A stretch of 64,000 bases of DNA from Apostichopus japonicus (lineage: Eukaryota > Echinodermata > Holothuroidea > Aspidochirotida > Stichopodidae), in the NCBI RefSeq assembly GCF_037975245.1, contig NC_092574.1:4394713-4458712 (forward strand). Direction: 5' to 3'. Both the position numbers and the translations under genes were made by a program. Below the pieces are notes generated by a model. It worked only from the letters and a program-made list of their open reading frames with translations, had not been told where the DNA came from and made no database searches. Positions 22,431 to 37,258 of the stretch are shown piece by piece; position 1 is the first letter of the stretch; every line of letters starts with the position of its first letter.

Positions 22431-25400
22431 ATGCCTCCGAAGCCACCAATGAAAAAACAAAAATTAAAGTTTTTCCATACAAAGGTAAACGACGACCTGA
22501 CCCAGACGAGGTCCCCATTTGAGTACACAAGATGTAGTCAACAGATGGAGAGGAGTGGCCCTTTGACTAGGACATACCCTGAGAGCAGTTTATTTGCTGG
22601 GGAGACATACCCATATCCACCTGCTACCGAGGAGCTCCATCAAGGTGATCCAAGCCCTCTCACAGGAGAACTCAGTATTCGTACTCTGTCAGCATCATCA
22701 TCATCACAATCATCTGATGGCTGGAGAAACAGGAAGAGAGAAGCTGCAAATGCTTGGCAGGCACTTCGTTCCAAGCTTACCAAGGCTTTCATTGAGTCAG
22801 TTGCCCCAAGCTCCAACATGTGTGATTCCTGCAACACTGTAATTTCAGAACCAGTAATGTGTGAAGACTGCACCTCAAGACCTATCTTCTGCGGGGAGTG
22901 TGCGGTAGAAAGTCACAGAGAGAATGTACAGTTCCACCATTTAGTACAGTTTAAGGTAAAAGCCATTTTTGTGTGTTCAGAGAGCATATTTTACACCAGC
23001 CCGTCCAGATTGAGGTAGCCAATGCTCTAGTTGAAGATTACCAAACTACACACAAGTAACTTCAAAACCAATTATATATTATATTCACACAAAGTAAAAA
23101 AAAATAATGAGAATATGTGGCTTTGTTCTTTAGCGCCATGTTTAGGGGTTGGCACTGCGATGCCAATTCCTGAAATTGGATCACAATAAAGTAGTTTTTT
23201 TGGTCTGTGCGCTGTGATCTGTAATTACAGTACTTGCACATGTACTGTATGTCCTGTCAAGTACGGGTTATCATTATTTCATGCCCAAACTCATAACCTT
23301 ATAATGAATATATAATTTGACCCGTGACTAATTTTTCTGCATTGGCATTTGGCTCCAAGAGATAGCTGTTCTGAAAGAGATATTGAAAACAGTAGTATAC
23401 ATCAATGCTGCAAATTTACAAAATGGTTACTCATGATTTCTTTTGGTAGCTTCTACTGAATGATCCCAAGGTGGGATTTACAGTATGGAAATCACGGCTT
23501 TCACTAACAGTAGTTCCTCCTAGCTTTTGGTTTCTGAATAGGAACTTACAGTATATGCCAATTTCTAGTGTTCTTGCATGGTTACATTTCTAGGGTACTG
23601 TAATGGGTAGTGGCATGGATGAATTAAAACAGTACACTCAATGAAGCTACAAATTCTGATTCTCATGCACCTATTACAATATGATCTTTTATGAATTATG
23701 AATGTAACACATTTTGTCATACTGTGTAAAAAACTATGATGTTCTGTGAAGTTCCTACTTAGATTAAACTGCAGGTTAGGACAATTGATTTTCATGCTTG
23801 TATCGATCATAACCTTATATAATACCACACTGTACTCTACTAGGCTGAGCTTTATGTAACACAATAACATGCAGGGAAGGGGTCGGGAGAGGGGCATTGA
23901 AGAGACCTATTCGCTACTGGTTGATCATTTCTGGTAAATTTGGATAAATAGTGACTAACTGTGTTAATTTAAACAGAAAAAGTTTAGTGTAACCTACTTC
24001 AATGCATGCAAGTCTCGTAGAAGGCTGCCTGTAGATTAATTTCAATGATATCCAACCTATTAATGTAATATCATGTACAGGAAGAGGAATATATATGACA
24101 CCCACACCTGGTACACCATTTTTCATGGAGTCTGCTTTGGGGCCTACAAATCTGGTGCCCTATATTCCGATAAAAAAGTATAATGAGCATGGCAGACAGA
24201 GACATTACTCTAAGATCCAAGATAATAAAAAGACATGTTATTTAATGCAACAGTCTGTGCAAGGCAACCTCTCTTGCTCAAGACACCTCCCATCTGCACC
24301 CCCCCCCCAACATCAAAAAACCATTTACAAGGAATGTTGCACATATGGAGCATCATAAACTTTCTACACCACCCTTGTAATACAATGAGATGTTTTGGCA
24401 TTCTTCAAAGTTGGGGTAGTACACAAATTTTCAAGATTCTTAATTAAAACTACCTTCTGGAGAGATTAAAAAGGACCCTGCTGCACAGTATTATGAAAAT
24501 CTTCAAGAAATGAAAATTGCTTTTATTTGACCAAACTTTTTTGGACCTTTACCGTAAGTGATGAGCATAACACTATCTTTTTGCTTTTTATGTTTAATGC
24601 TCACAGAATGGATACCGCTCAACTTTTAACTTCTGCAGAGAGCTCAATGCCTCACAACACAGTTGTAACAAGAAATATTTGAAGTCGATGAGGTTATTTG
24701 ACAAACATGGTAAGAATTATTACACCCCATAGTGGAATACATACACTGTTTAATACCATGCTGTGATATGCTTCTTTGTGCCATTCAACTGATAATGCCA
24801 TGTTGCATTATTGTGATGTACGGATATGGGTTTGTGACTCTTTATTGTGTGGGATAACCACACGAGGGAGTAATTCATTATCATCATACTTTGCGGGTGG
24901 ATTTATTGCAATGTTTCTCCATATTAACCACGCCCTACTACATTTGGTCACATATGTTGAAGTGTACAGTAGTTGCAAAAATGTGACAACCAGAATTTCT
25001 CTAAAATGGGTATGATGATACTGCATGGGATTACATACACATGCTATACACATAAAATTGTTTCTATTAATAAGGGGTTAGCTTAGATATATTCAGGATA
25101 AAAAGGTTGAGCTTTTGTATAAATTTTTGCTCAGAAGCAAACAAACTATGAAATTATTCTCTATTTGAAGATTGCAAAGAAACTATTTATAACCATTGTG
25201 ATCTCCTTTGTGTTTGTTGAGTCTCCTCTTCAGTGTGTATAGGCCTAGTTGTAATCTATATGTGCCTCTTTGCTCTTGTGTATTGGAATCAGAATTCACT
25301 GTCGATTGAAATTGATGATGTTCTTATGCAGCCTTTAATAATAATGCCATAAGTCATTACAATTTCTCAAGAAAGGGAACCACGATAATTACTTGGTATG

Positions 25401-28400
25401 ATTTTGCCTTCATCGCTCTCCCCTGCATTAAGGAAACCTAATAGATATCAAACACAAGGGTTTGGTGATCTGTTGATTAAAGGCATTGAAGACACGCCTG
25501 AAACCGCTGCCATCAGAAAAAGTAAACTTTCTGTTGCTTGCAAGTGAATTTTTTTTCGTGCCGCTACAAAATGCAGACAGTAATGAAACGTGATACCTTG
25601 TTATCTTTAATCTAGCCCTGAGATGTCCATCGCTGCTATGTACACTGTGTTGTGGGTATTGACTGTAGCTGCATGTAAAGACTGTGCACAAGTGTCTAAT
25701 TACAGTACCTACGGTAGCAAACTGTGTGTGTATTTTCTGGGATTGATGGTGGTGCCTAAAACGCTTCTGTTACACTTCATTCGAAACTAGGTCAGATGAC
25801 CGGCATGAGATGTTTCTTTGTGCACGAGTCTTCAATGCCTTTAAGCATGCCTCCCTTTTCCCTTTAACCATTGCAGGAATGGCTTTTTCTATTCAAGTGA
25901 CTTTTTGCCATTGCACAAATGATACAGAGAGTCTTGTGAGATGTGGTTATTGGCCATCCAGTCCGAGGAATCCAACTTGTGCAATAAGTATCTGCTTGCT
26001 AAAATGGATTGCAACATTTCTACTGGAGACCCAATCTTCTCTTAAGTCTATATGCCAATCATTGAAGTGGCTACATGGAATAGCAGATAACGATGTGAGT
26101 GTCAAGTTAACTTTGCAGCTTGTTGTGTCCCCCTAGATGTGGGTCTTGAAAAAAATTTGTTGGTAAGAATTTTAGGTAATAGAATCAGAATTTAACATGT
26201 CGTAATACTGACTGCACATTGATGTTCACAGGAAACAATACGATATTGTTTTATCAGTGAGTAACCATTTGAAGTTGAGCACACATAGGGCACTCCACCG
26301 CATCTCACAAATGTCTTATTTAATACTTAAGATGGCTCGCTTTTTAAATAAAAAGTTGTTTTTTACACAGTTTAAACAGCCAAAAGGAAATACATATCTT
26401 AGCTTTGATTTTCATGGATATTCTGGTATGTAACATGCAGGCATTGATGTAGGAGTTTTTTGACCAACAGGTATGTGCTGCTTGCTTTACAGTCATTAAG
26501 TTAGCACATCTCCTATATCTTCATTTACAAGCAAAAATTGTATCCGACTAACATTTGAATTTTCAGATATCCTACCTGTATCGCACCTTAACAGATGAGA
26601 CCTTTGAAGAATTCCGTCACTTTTACTTTTTGATCAGCCACCTACAAGGAGAGGGTCTTGATATAGATGATGGAACATCTTGTCCCGCTTGTCCAAAGGT
26701 AATGTGAAACCTAAATTTAATCATATAAATTACTTAACACTTGCATTCAATTTATACAAAGGTTTGCTACTGGTAAGTTATAATTGCATTACAGGAATCC
26801 TTCAATTATTGGCAGCACAGGGGATGACGATGCCGTTCCTGATCTAAGAATAGGAATACAAAGAAATGTTTGCAAATATTTAAGTACTTTAATATTAAAC
26901 ATTTTGCATCATTTTGTATCTTGAGGATTCACTTGCCCACCCCCCCCCCCCTGTTATCTATAAATTATTGGATTCTCAGCTGTCAATTTTGGGCAAAAAT
27001 GTAGCTATAAATTTGCTACAGCTCAAAAAAATTAAATTGTTAGGGTATTCTGCTTTTCTATAAAGTTTGTAGTTATGATTATTGCATAGAATGCTCCTGT
27101 AGTGCAAATTTCAATTTCTCTACAGTGGAATTTTTAGTTGGAATATTTATTGCATGCTCTAAATATTTGTGACAGCTCATTCAAAGATATTTCATGCTAA
27201 CACCAGGAGAACCAATGCTGAAGTCCATCACTAATTGTCCATCACACATTGGAGAATACTTCTTAACATATCACAGGGTGTCTTAAAGCAGCATTTTGCG
27301 TCCTTTTCTATGAACTTTCTCAACCTCATTGACTCCACGATGCAATAACGACATACATAACTAGCTTATCTATTCAAATCTTACTTCAAATGGTGGCATA
27401 GAAAGTCAAAAAATTTACAACTTTCAACTTTGATTTCTCAAAGATTTTTTCCGTTGGGCAATTGTACCAGGGAGTTCCATAACAACTCCCTGGTTGTACC
27501 AATGCAACGTTTGAATCTATTTTTAGCAACGGCTCATAACTAAACCTGCATCTCTGATTGGTTGAATTCAAACTAGCAGGTTTTTGGGGGAACTGCATGC
27601 GATTAATTTTAAATGTGGATTTTGTCGTTATACACTTTTCTCATTATCCGCAAATGTCCTTAATTACTCGCCAATTAATGCGACTTGCAGGGAAAAACTT
27701 GGCAAATATCTTAGTTTGCTGTTTTGTGAGTGATATATGTAAAAACCTCTATGGACATGTCAAAAAAGTGGAAAATTGCAACAAATGCAAAGTGTTGCTT
27801 TAATTTTTGCCTTCATTGCTAATATTAAAAAAGTAACAAGAAATAATATATTATCATGAAAGCATATGAAGTTACAGTGTTGGAATAAACATACATGAAC
27901 CATTTCATTTTAAATCAAGCATGAAAAGTAGATTTGTTGCACTCTCTCCAAATTTAAATGATGCTTTGTTTGCACACTTAATAAGTGGAATCCTGAAAAT
28001 ATTATAAGCAGATAGTAATATTTATATCACGTCCCTTGAGAGGACAGAATAGCGTGGATTAAAGCCTATTACAATACATAATCCCTCATCAATCTTGTTT
28101 GTCTTGCCATCTTTATCAAGAGGTTTGTGTCTGTAAACATGTGGTTTTATGTTGATCCCACCACTATTTACATGCAGAATGACATGTGTCAATTTCATTT
28201 ACAGTTTATGGTAATCTTTCTTTTTCCTTTTTTCTACTCCCCTAATAGGAAGAGGGGAACATTTTTGTCAGTTTTGATGCCAATTTTGGTCTTGTCAGAA
28301 AGAGCAACTCAGGCACAAGTTCACAGCCACCGAAGCATTCTACAAGGTACTTCCTTGATGATAAAGAAGTTCATTCTTTTGTAGACAGCTACCAATCTGA

Positions 28401-31400
28401 TGAAGTGAACAAAGAAGACACTATGGTAGGAGACCTACACACTTGGAAAACAAAGACTTTGAAAGTTCAAGTATTTTCTTTTTGCCTAGTTCAAAGTTCA
28501 GATAAATATGATCAGTTAATGATGTAGTATCCAATGATAAGCTCACATTCTTAAACAATAATGTTTGTCTTCCTGACCTAACTCAGGTCTGGGTTTTTTG
28601 TGTCCAAAATGAGAAGTTTGAGCTTTTCTCTTGTTGAAACACATTATTTGTATTCATTGAAGAAAAAATATACATAAAATTCTCTCATCTGAAGTCTACC
28701 ATATATCTGCAACTCTGATCAGCTCAAATGGTACAGCTTTTGCAGGCAACCAAATCATTTCGGACAAAAGGAGGGGGGGGGGTGTTTATCTAACTAAACA
28801 GAGTTATTGCCCTCAAATGGCTATAATTGTTATCTTTGCATTCCTACACTTGCAATCTATGTAACAAGTATGTCTCTCAGTTTTGCACAGTTGGTGCACT
28901 CGAGTCTATCCTCTTTTGTGTTCTCTTGTTTTCAGTTGTTTCAAAAATATTGAACTTCTTGAGACATTATTCAAGTACATTCATTTTAGCCACATTTGAA
29001 ATGTGCAATCTCCTTTGATGTACATAGTGTTGTATTTTGTGTCATATCTCTAGGATTGTAGCAACTTCCAGGCAGCCAATACAATTCGCTCAAAGAACAA
29101 ATCCGCAAACTTGTCATCAAAGGGTGTATTCGGCTGTGCATGTAGACATGGTATTCCTCGCCTTTTCTTAAGCATGCGCCATGGTGAACGGTGAGTATAT
29201 CAAGTTGTGCTATGATTGTAACTCAAGTTCTCTCAAAAGTATATAATTTACTCTGAGTGAGAAATTTAATTCAGATGTAAAAAAATAAACAAATCAAATT
29301 TATTAAAATTGTTATTTCTCACATAATCTTATTCCATAAGTTATTGTATCTTAAACAAAGGAATATAATTACTGAAATATCTTTTCATGGGCTCTGTGCC
29401 ACAAACACTTCCTTGACGATAGGTCTGATGAAATGGATTAGTAGGCATAGTACAAATGCATAATGTTTGTGTTGCTTTGATTTATGATGACATACAGTAA
29501 GTAAAGTTCAAGTGATGTAAACCAAAACTTCAAACCTATTTGGCACATTTGCATGTCAAACTCGACTTGCAAGAACTCTTTGACTATCAGGGATGAAATT
29601 TAGTTTGCATACTTCAGAAACTAGTGCATTGTTTGTAGTAACTCTTGAAGGTTATTCATCACATGAACACAATGAGATATGCTGGTGGTTGTCGTGAGCA
29701 TTCCTGAATGAAGTCCTGAACTGCTGTTCTTTGCCCTTTTTTTATTTGAAGACTATGCTTTTCTTCAGACCCAACTACTATATCCTTTTAGAGATGTAAA
29801 CATCTTTTCTTAGTGATGATAAGATGCATCAGAGGTGCAAAGCACACTGAGTATCCACAATCGAATTAATGCATTCAATGATCTTGTCATCCTATAGAAG
29901 CCTGCACATGAATCGAAAAGTGTATGCCCTCCATACGCTGCGTGTTAAATTGTATGTAATTGGTTTCTGTACTCTTTACACACCATATATGTTGATGTGG
30001 TGTAACTTGGCCATTGTGGTTGCACAGATATCAAACTGCTGTATATTTAGTATGTCTGAGAAATTGGTGTAGCATAGATTGCTTCTGATCATGCTCTTCT
30101 ATTTACTCATCCCAAGCATGAAAAGGGAATGGATAATTCTAGTGAACAATTTAAAGCATTTTCTGATGGAAGATTTTGATACATTGTCCTCATAGTTCTT
30201 ATTTCTCTTTCTAACCAAGTGAAACTTGTCCCCATTTGAAAGTTTTCTGCTTGTACAAATCTAGTTTAAAATATTCACCAGTTTCTCACTCAAAGCACCA
30301 TTTTTTGAGCGCATCTATTAGATGAATGATGTTATGTGTGCGAATTGGGAAAACAATCGACTTGCAGTTAGCACTTCTATTTTCGCAACATAAGCACTCT
30401 CACAAGTACATGCACAGGTGATTCCCTATTATATATTACTGAACGTACACATTGTGAACGTAGGTATACAGCCTACCATGATCATTTGGTCATACATAGC
30501 TAATCACTGGTATCTGCAGATTTAGATTATATCAGTACTTGAAGATCTGCATTATTGGCCTAAATTTAGCACCCTATATTGCAAAAGCAGTCTTGTATTA
30601 ATTAATAGACTTGCCATGGTATGATATGAGCTCTGTACTTTCCACAGTTATTCTAGATAAGGATCATCCTATTAAAGCCTTGAACTAACAATTAGAATTT
30701 TCTCTCAAGTCCTAAGAGGGCACAAGAATTGAAAGGTATACTAGCAGCTTTTTCCATGGTAACACTTTTAGGTCATTTTTCCTTTTGCAGGTATGCATAC
30801 CCGGCACTACTGTTAAAGAAGTTGGTTGGTGGCAGTACATTGCACTATCATGTCATTTATGATATTGCGTGCAAATTCGAAGGACACATTAAGGTGCGAA
30901 CCTCTAACACCTGTATGTATGTGGAATACAATATGCCCAATACGTAATGTATTTTCCTTACCATTGGAAACAGATTCACAATGTAGAGTTAATCTAGGTT
31001 TCAGAGTGAATTCTAAATCTTATTCCTTTAATGCGTTGTGGCACATTGTTGTATTAATTGAATTTCATGTAGGAGGAAAATATGCGTCACATTCTTAGCT
31101 AACACTAGTATCCGACGTAGACATCGCCCAATTTCAGATCCATCTATCTGAAACTATCTGTCTATAGATCTTTCTGACAATCAGTCTGCCCATCTGTCTG
31201 TCTATCCACCATGTCTGTACGTCTGCCTATCCGTATGTCAATAACTACAAATAGAATGCTACTATTCCTGCATTCTGTCGTGAAAATGTATCACAGTGAT
31301 CACCACAATAGGGGCATTACTAGTGCTCAGGAAGCTAAGGTCAAAGTTCACTTTCAGTAAGAGTCATCAGCCATTTTGTGAAAACACAAAATATGCTTCT

Positions 31401-34400
31401 CCACAATTGCAATAGATGAACAATGACATTTGGTAAGAATTATCAATTTATATTTTGAATTTAAAAACATCAACAGTTGTTCTTTGTCCACAGAAGAATA
31501 TGCCGGAATTGGGAGGTTTTGATATGGCACTGCCTGTATTTCATGCATATGGACATAAACTTCATTGCCAGGTAAACACATGCACGCTTCTGACAAATTG
31601 TCTGCTTCCTCTCATACAGCATTTCTGGTTTACTATACATTTTTCAGAACAGGCTTGCAAGTGTCATATGCCACCTAGTTTTATAACTGAGGTAGTTGTA
31701 TGAGTATGTATGTACACATACTTTTTTTATTGGGTGTGTGTGTGTGCTTGGGTGCAGGTGAATGTGTGTGCTTTGAGTCAATTGGAGACCATTACAGTTT
31801 TCAAATTGTGCATGTGACTATGAGCCTAAAGTAGGTACCAGTATTATATTGGTTTTGGTGGATTCAAATCACAGAATGTTGATAAGAAAAAATCTAGTGT
31901 ACTAGAAGTATAAATAGAGCACATGTTTTGCATTATTCGTTAGTCCGCTGGGAGTTGGGGCATTTGCAGAAATTTGTAAATCAAGTTTTGGTCTTAATTC
32001 ATTTTGTTGATCTATCAACTTCAGTGCTCCCATATCACCTTGTCAGTGCATGTTATATTTTGAAAAAAAAATCTGCTTTTGCATAACATCATTCGTAAGT
32101 GACCTCACAGGCTAGACAGCCTGTACAGTTTGCTCTGCTTGCATTCTGCTTAGATGCTTTTTGTACAGAGAACATGTGTGTTGGCTTTAAAGCAATGTGT
32201 TCATTGGTTGGTAGATCAAGCACATCAGATGATGTGGCGAGTAATGACTTATTCAGTGCTGGCATGCTATATTAAGGGCCAATACACCAGACCTTTACTT
32301 GACTAATAGAGATTTGTGAATTTTGCTGTAAATGAATAATAATCAGCATTTTCCGTTGTTTTTTGGTGGTGTAGATGTCGTATAGCACAAGATGGAAGAA
32401 GGCATTTGGCCTAACGGACGGGGAGTGTATGGAACGTTTATGGTCATTTCTGAGAAAGTTCTCTCATATCACCAAAGAGATGACCCAATCACACAGGATC
32501 GATCTTCTAAGCGATGCACTGTTGCATTATTCTGCAAGCAAACTTGCCAACCTTAGTGAGTTACTTTAATGAATGCGCCTTACATGATCAGTTATTGATG
32601 TTAAGACTACCATGTGCATACGCATCAACTATCTCAGTCAGTACAGTAAGGCAACTTTCTCAAATAATATGACAGACCATTTCTGCTAAGTAATACTGTG
32701 TGCCACAACCAATTTTTTCAGTAATACACAATTGATGAACTTCCAAGATTATGCAATTTGAGTGATTTGCAGCACTTACAGAGAAATTGGTTTTGTAGGC
32801 TAAGTCTTGATATGTGTTACTTATTAAAATTTGTTTTGTGACATAACTAAGAAAAGCAAAGGATCACCATATTGTGATGATTTTTGTTTCAGCCAGCACC
32901 ACAAACACATTGTAGGGATACAAGTCTGTGTGGTAGTAGGCCGACATACATTATGGATACAGGCATCTCATCTATATGCACTGGGATATGTAAGCAGAAA
33001 TTTGGTAGTGTTTACATTAAGATTCACCATACTTGTATTAGGTAATTTCACAAATAAAATCAGGAGCAAAGTAGACTAAGGATTTTTTTTCCGTAGTGAA
33101 TCAAAATCACCACAACCCTGATTACTGCACACATGCTATGATTATTCCTGCATTAGCTAGAAGTTTCAGCTGATAGAGCTGAAAAGTGAACAGGTACAAG
33201 TCAAACTTTCATCACTTTTAAGTTAAGTATGCACACATTACTCAATATCAGAACCTGCCATTTGGTCACAAATGGTGATTTATAGAGTATCTTGTTTCCA
33301 AATTTATTTAATTAATTGCCAATTTATGGGGTATTTGGGTTTATTTGCATAATGAAGCATTTTTATCACAGAAAATTGGCAAATGTGTGATGCATGGTTA
33401 GCTGCATAGTGAAGGTTTAAGGTAAGTAATTAAAGTTCTCATTTGTAGAACCCTGTTGTGTGGACAATCCTGTGGACCATGGAAAGAAAAAGCAATGTAG
33501 TAAGTCACCTACAGATACCATCCTCTCCAACCCTCCCCTTTTAAAATGAATAGTTGCTATAACTCACCTGCTCCCCACCCCCCCCCAAGTGCACAAAATC
33601 TAAGAAACAAAATTTTGGAAGATTCTCTCACCAGTCACCACACTTCCTTAACCCTCCCCCCTCCCCTAACCTCCCAGTTAATTTGCAACTCTCACTGAGT
33701 GAGGTAGGCCTATATACTGCTATATTATTGGTTCTTGACCTTGTGAGCCATTATAATTGCTAATGATTCCACTCAATAATATTGATATTTATACTATTCT
33801 TTGTTTTTCCTTTTCCAAATTTAGGCACTTTCCTCTGTGTGTCATTGCAGAAGGCAAAAGATATCACCAAACAGTCTGAAAGCGAATTAAGTCGCATTTG
33901 TCAAGAATGTAAGTTACAATTGTAGCATCAAACACAGTCTTTCATGACTTAAAACAGCACCACTAGTTTTCCAATATTTCAATAGCCTTTTCTTGCAGCG
34001 GTGTTTCAGATTTATTTTTTCCATCCTAGCTCTTTTTGCATTCTCTATATATTGGCAAGTAGATGTAAAATTATGACATGTTTGTTCTTTCACATTATTC
34101 CTATAGTTTCTGTCACAATGAACACCATTAATTCATGGCGTGAGGAAGCAAAAACAATCTTGGCAAAGAAGCAAAAAACATCCAAAAGTGAGTTTATGAA
34201 TTCTCTCAATACTTCAGGGCTTGTTGCTTGGAGAAGAGGGTAGATCTTTATAATTGCTGTGCTTTTTGTATTATACTTTTTCATTTCAGTCAAGATTCCA
34301 CTAATAAGATAAACAATGCTAAAAAAACCTTTTATATCAACAAAAGTAATTCTAGGCCTGATGTTTTGATCTTGACAGATTATTCTTCAGAGCAAACAGT

Positions 34401-37258
34401 TTGCTGTTGAAAAAGATTTGTTTATATTGAAACATTTTTAAAATATATTGATCTTACGCTGAATCTATTTGATATGAATTGTCCTAAGACTTCATTTGTC
34501 ATTATCCTTTACAATAAGAGTCAGCTGCCAGGCTCCTTTCTCCTGTATCTTTCAAGATTGACAATTTTTTCCCTAAATTGTTACTTTACTGTATCCCTGG
34601 AATGCATACTGCTTGGCCAGATTTCTCAAAGTGAAGGAATCTTCGAAAGGGCATAAAAACGAAACAAAAGTTACATGCAAATTGTTTTTTTTTTACCTGC
34701 AAGCTCCTGCACATGTAATATGTTTTAGCTGGTAGAGCTTGTATGTAAATTGTATGTAACCTTTAACGGAATGTACCTGCATTTGTTGCTAACATTGCTT
34801 TTATCAACCAAAAGAGAAAGTATCTTTCGTTCATCTTTTCAGATATCAATCTTTCTTGGAAAGAAAGTTACGTTAAAAATCTGGATCTGTATCACGCTTT
34901 GTGGTATGTTATGACATTTTGCTCTCATTCGTTGCAATAAAATCATAAACTTTGTATAAACCATGCTGCCGTGTGAGTGTGCATATTTGTTTGCATTCGT
35001 GTGCGTGTCTGTGTGCGATACCGTGCTTGTATATCACAGACTGAAAAGGAAGTTCAGGCAAATCTAAAGTATACATAGGTGTACCACATTGAGTACACTG
35101 TGCAGGTGATTTATTCTTATGCACCTTATGCGCTAAATTGGGCATAATTGTCTCTACTGGTGCAGACTTGGTTATATGTGTATAATGCTGTCATTACACT
35201 TGGGAGATAGGGAACATAATTCTCTTCGTTTTATTTCTTTCATTTAGTTTGGATCTAGCGCTATGTGAAGACCAAGATCAGATTATGCTAACAAATTCAC
35301 ACATAAGACAGTAAGTATATTGCAATTTCAGCAATTGTAAGTAATGAGTATCTCTAATATCATGTAAGTGTCATATCATGATCAGTGGTTCTATAACTGT
35401 ATGTCAAAACCAGTCAAATCATGATAAACTTTGTTCAGTATGTTTTTCTTTACTAACTTTTGATGTTACCTCCAGGGTGCATGAGGCATTAGCAAAAACA
35501 GAAGAGAGGAATGGCATATCAGTCCGATGGTCTCAAGAATCCCCTGAGTACTTTGATGTGTCAGGAGACATGCAGAACAGAAGCATGAAAGCCATGCAGG
35601 AACAGATGAGAAGTCAAGCAGTAGAATACTGTTACCTCAAAGAAATATCACGTAAATATAGTGGTATGTACACACTGGTATCTCCATCTGTGTTATGTCA
35701 AGTATTCTACCAGTTGGTGCATTTATATCAGATACTGTTAGAAAGTAAAAACTTTGCACTTGTATAACTTGTATTCATGAATAACCTACCCAATAGCACA
35801 CAACAACTTGGGCGATATGATTTTACATGCACTCAGTAAGAATGTGGCTTGATTTATAGTACATAGTAAGGAAGGTTTCAAGATACTATTTGATTTGGAG
35901 GATACGTATACTTATTTGAAAGACATGCAACTTGAGGTACTCTGCATTGCTTTGTATAGCTGTTCTTCGGTATGCATGTAGTTTCAGCGATGGAAACACA
36001 AAAGTGACTAACAATATGATGCATGTGGTGATGGCTGTTCATGTTGCACAGGTTTTACTATGCATTAAACAGGATACAGGAAAGTCATCACTGGAATATC
36101 TTTATTTGGTGATGAGTTGACAAATATAGTTCAGGAATATCTTGAAGAGCATATTATGAATAACCTATTTACACTAAACCTGCAAAATATTTCATTAATT
36201 AGGGCAATAACAAACACACTGAGTAAGTTTGTTAGATGGGAATGGTTTGATGTTCAACTGTGTCAATCTTTCCCAGGTACATTGTCATTGAATCACCAAA
36301 ATATATTATTGTGTAAGTGATTGCTCTACTTCTTTATGATACAGATGGACAGGCTATTGCACAGAGAGTGGCAAAGCAGCTGAAAAGGTCTGCTGGTTCA
36401 TTGAAGAGCTCCATTCGTGGATTCAACAATAAATTTGCCTCTCAGCAATCTGTAACATTTGCTCAGGTTGCTGATCCTTCAAGTGACTTCTACCATCTCA
36501 TTAGTAGTGATGTACTCAGTGTGAGTAGTTGTTTCAATATACAGTGTACATTTCATGATCCACATTATTAAGTCTACACACCATCTCATTATTTTGAGAG
36601 CCTTCCATATCGGGGCTCATGGAACCATTACATACCCCATATACTGATAGACCAAAGTGTTTTCTCAGCATTTGACCACTGTTTCATCACTCAAGTTGTT
36701 AATGGAATGCAAGAAAGTCAGAGCACTTTCTAACAGTGACTTTGGAAAAGGTGTTAAGGCATTGTTAGCTCTCAGTGACCTACTTATATGAAATGGGCAC
36801 CTTACTCCAGGGGGGGGGGTGGATCCTGACTCCTGAGGATAATAATTGGAACCAACGTAGTGAAAGTTGAAAGTTATTTTATTTCCTATCAATAATGTAT
36901 TTGCTTGCAGTATAATCAAGAAATACCCCTTGTCGTTCGGAGAAAGGCCATTGATGCTCTGAATCTGTGTGACAGAGGCCATGAAGAGGAAGAAATTGTC
37001 AGAACAGAGATGAAAAACACTCTCCATTTTTACCAGAGGGAACAATCTATCATCCAGGCTGAGATATCAAAGTTGGACCAAGGGAGTAGATCACTGGCAA
37101 ATATGGGCCTAAAATATTTGCTACATGACAAGAAGAGTTATTATGAACAATTGGAAGAAAATGCTACATTACAGTTTGAGCAATTAGCAGTAGCAGGATA
37201 TCTTAACATTGAAGCTAATGAATTGCTCTTAAGTGATGATGACACATTGGAAGACTGA
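22431..37258 (+). CDS. KDZ-family transposase, intact, 16 coding exons
   Basis: Exons read: 22431-22955, 24607-24709, 25877-26094, 26567-26698, 28249-28425, 29054-29190, 30791-30893, 31494-31571, 32375-32555, 33825-33908, 34107-34187, 34843-34903, 35248-35310, 35476-35663, 36345-36520, 36911-37258. All junctions are GT/AG and phases match throughout, giving 884 residues without a stop. Start: ATG in exon 1 after a TTTTCACAG acceptor; MPPKPPMKKQ. Residues ~130-165 are a Cys cluster (CDSC, CEDC, CGEC, then H-rich), like the CxC clusters known beside KDZ catalytic domains. Around 225-245 is LVRCGYWPSSPRNP, a KDZ hallmark. The catalytic region has SFDANFGL (D336), HVIYDIACKF (D455), FHAYGHKLHCQ (H482, H486) and TDGECMERLWSF (E508, E511). 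The C-terminus is helical. KDZ enzymes are RNase H-fold cut-and-paste type transposases. It could be a live element gene or a domesticated one; terminal inverted repeats were not found. Confidence 0.85.
22821..22955 (+). other. CxC zinc-binding cluster of the KDZ protein
   Basis: The end of coding exon 1 encodes CDSC, then CEDC, CGEC and a His-rich tail (HREN, HH). The paired CxxC pattern with later His indicates zinc binding. In KDZ proteins such clusters precede the catalytic domain and are thought to help DNA recognition. The exon ends in phase 0 at AAG|GTAAAA. Confidence 0.75.
27283..27803. mobile_element. Non-autonomous foldback MITE with TTAA duplication
   Basis: TTAA at 27283-27286 and again at 27800-27803 flank a 513-bp element. 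The left end is AGCAGCATTTTGCG; the reverse complement of the right end is AGCAACACTTTGCA. The centre holds a perfect hairpin, ACCAGGGAGTT...AACTCCCTGGT (27464-27494). It has no coding capacity. TTAA targets are known for piggyBac and Kolobok elements; which one is not settled. It sits in the KDZ intron 26699-28248. Confidence 0.75.

Noticed and set aside
31140..31240. Degenerate CTGT/ATCT repeats, considered as a structured RNA
   Set aside because: They read as a decayed tetranucleotide microsatellite within a KDZ intron.
33450..33501. Possible extra KDZ exon (GTAG|AACCCTG ... GTA|GTAAGT)
   Set aside because: Its phase does not join exon 32375-32555 to exon 33825-33908, which match each other without it.
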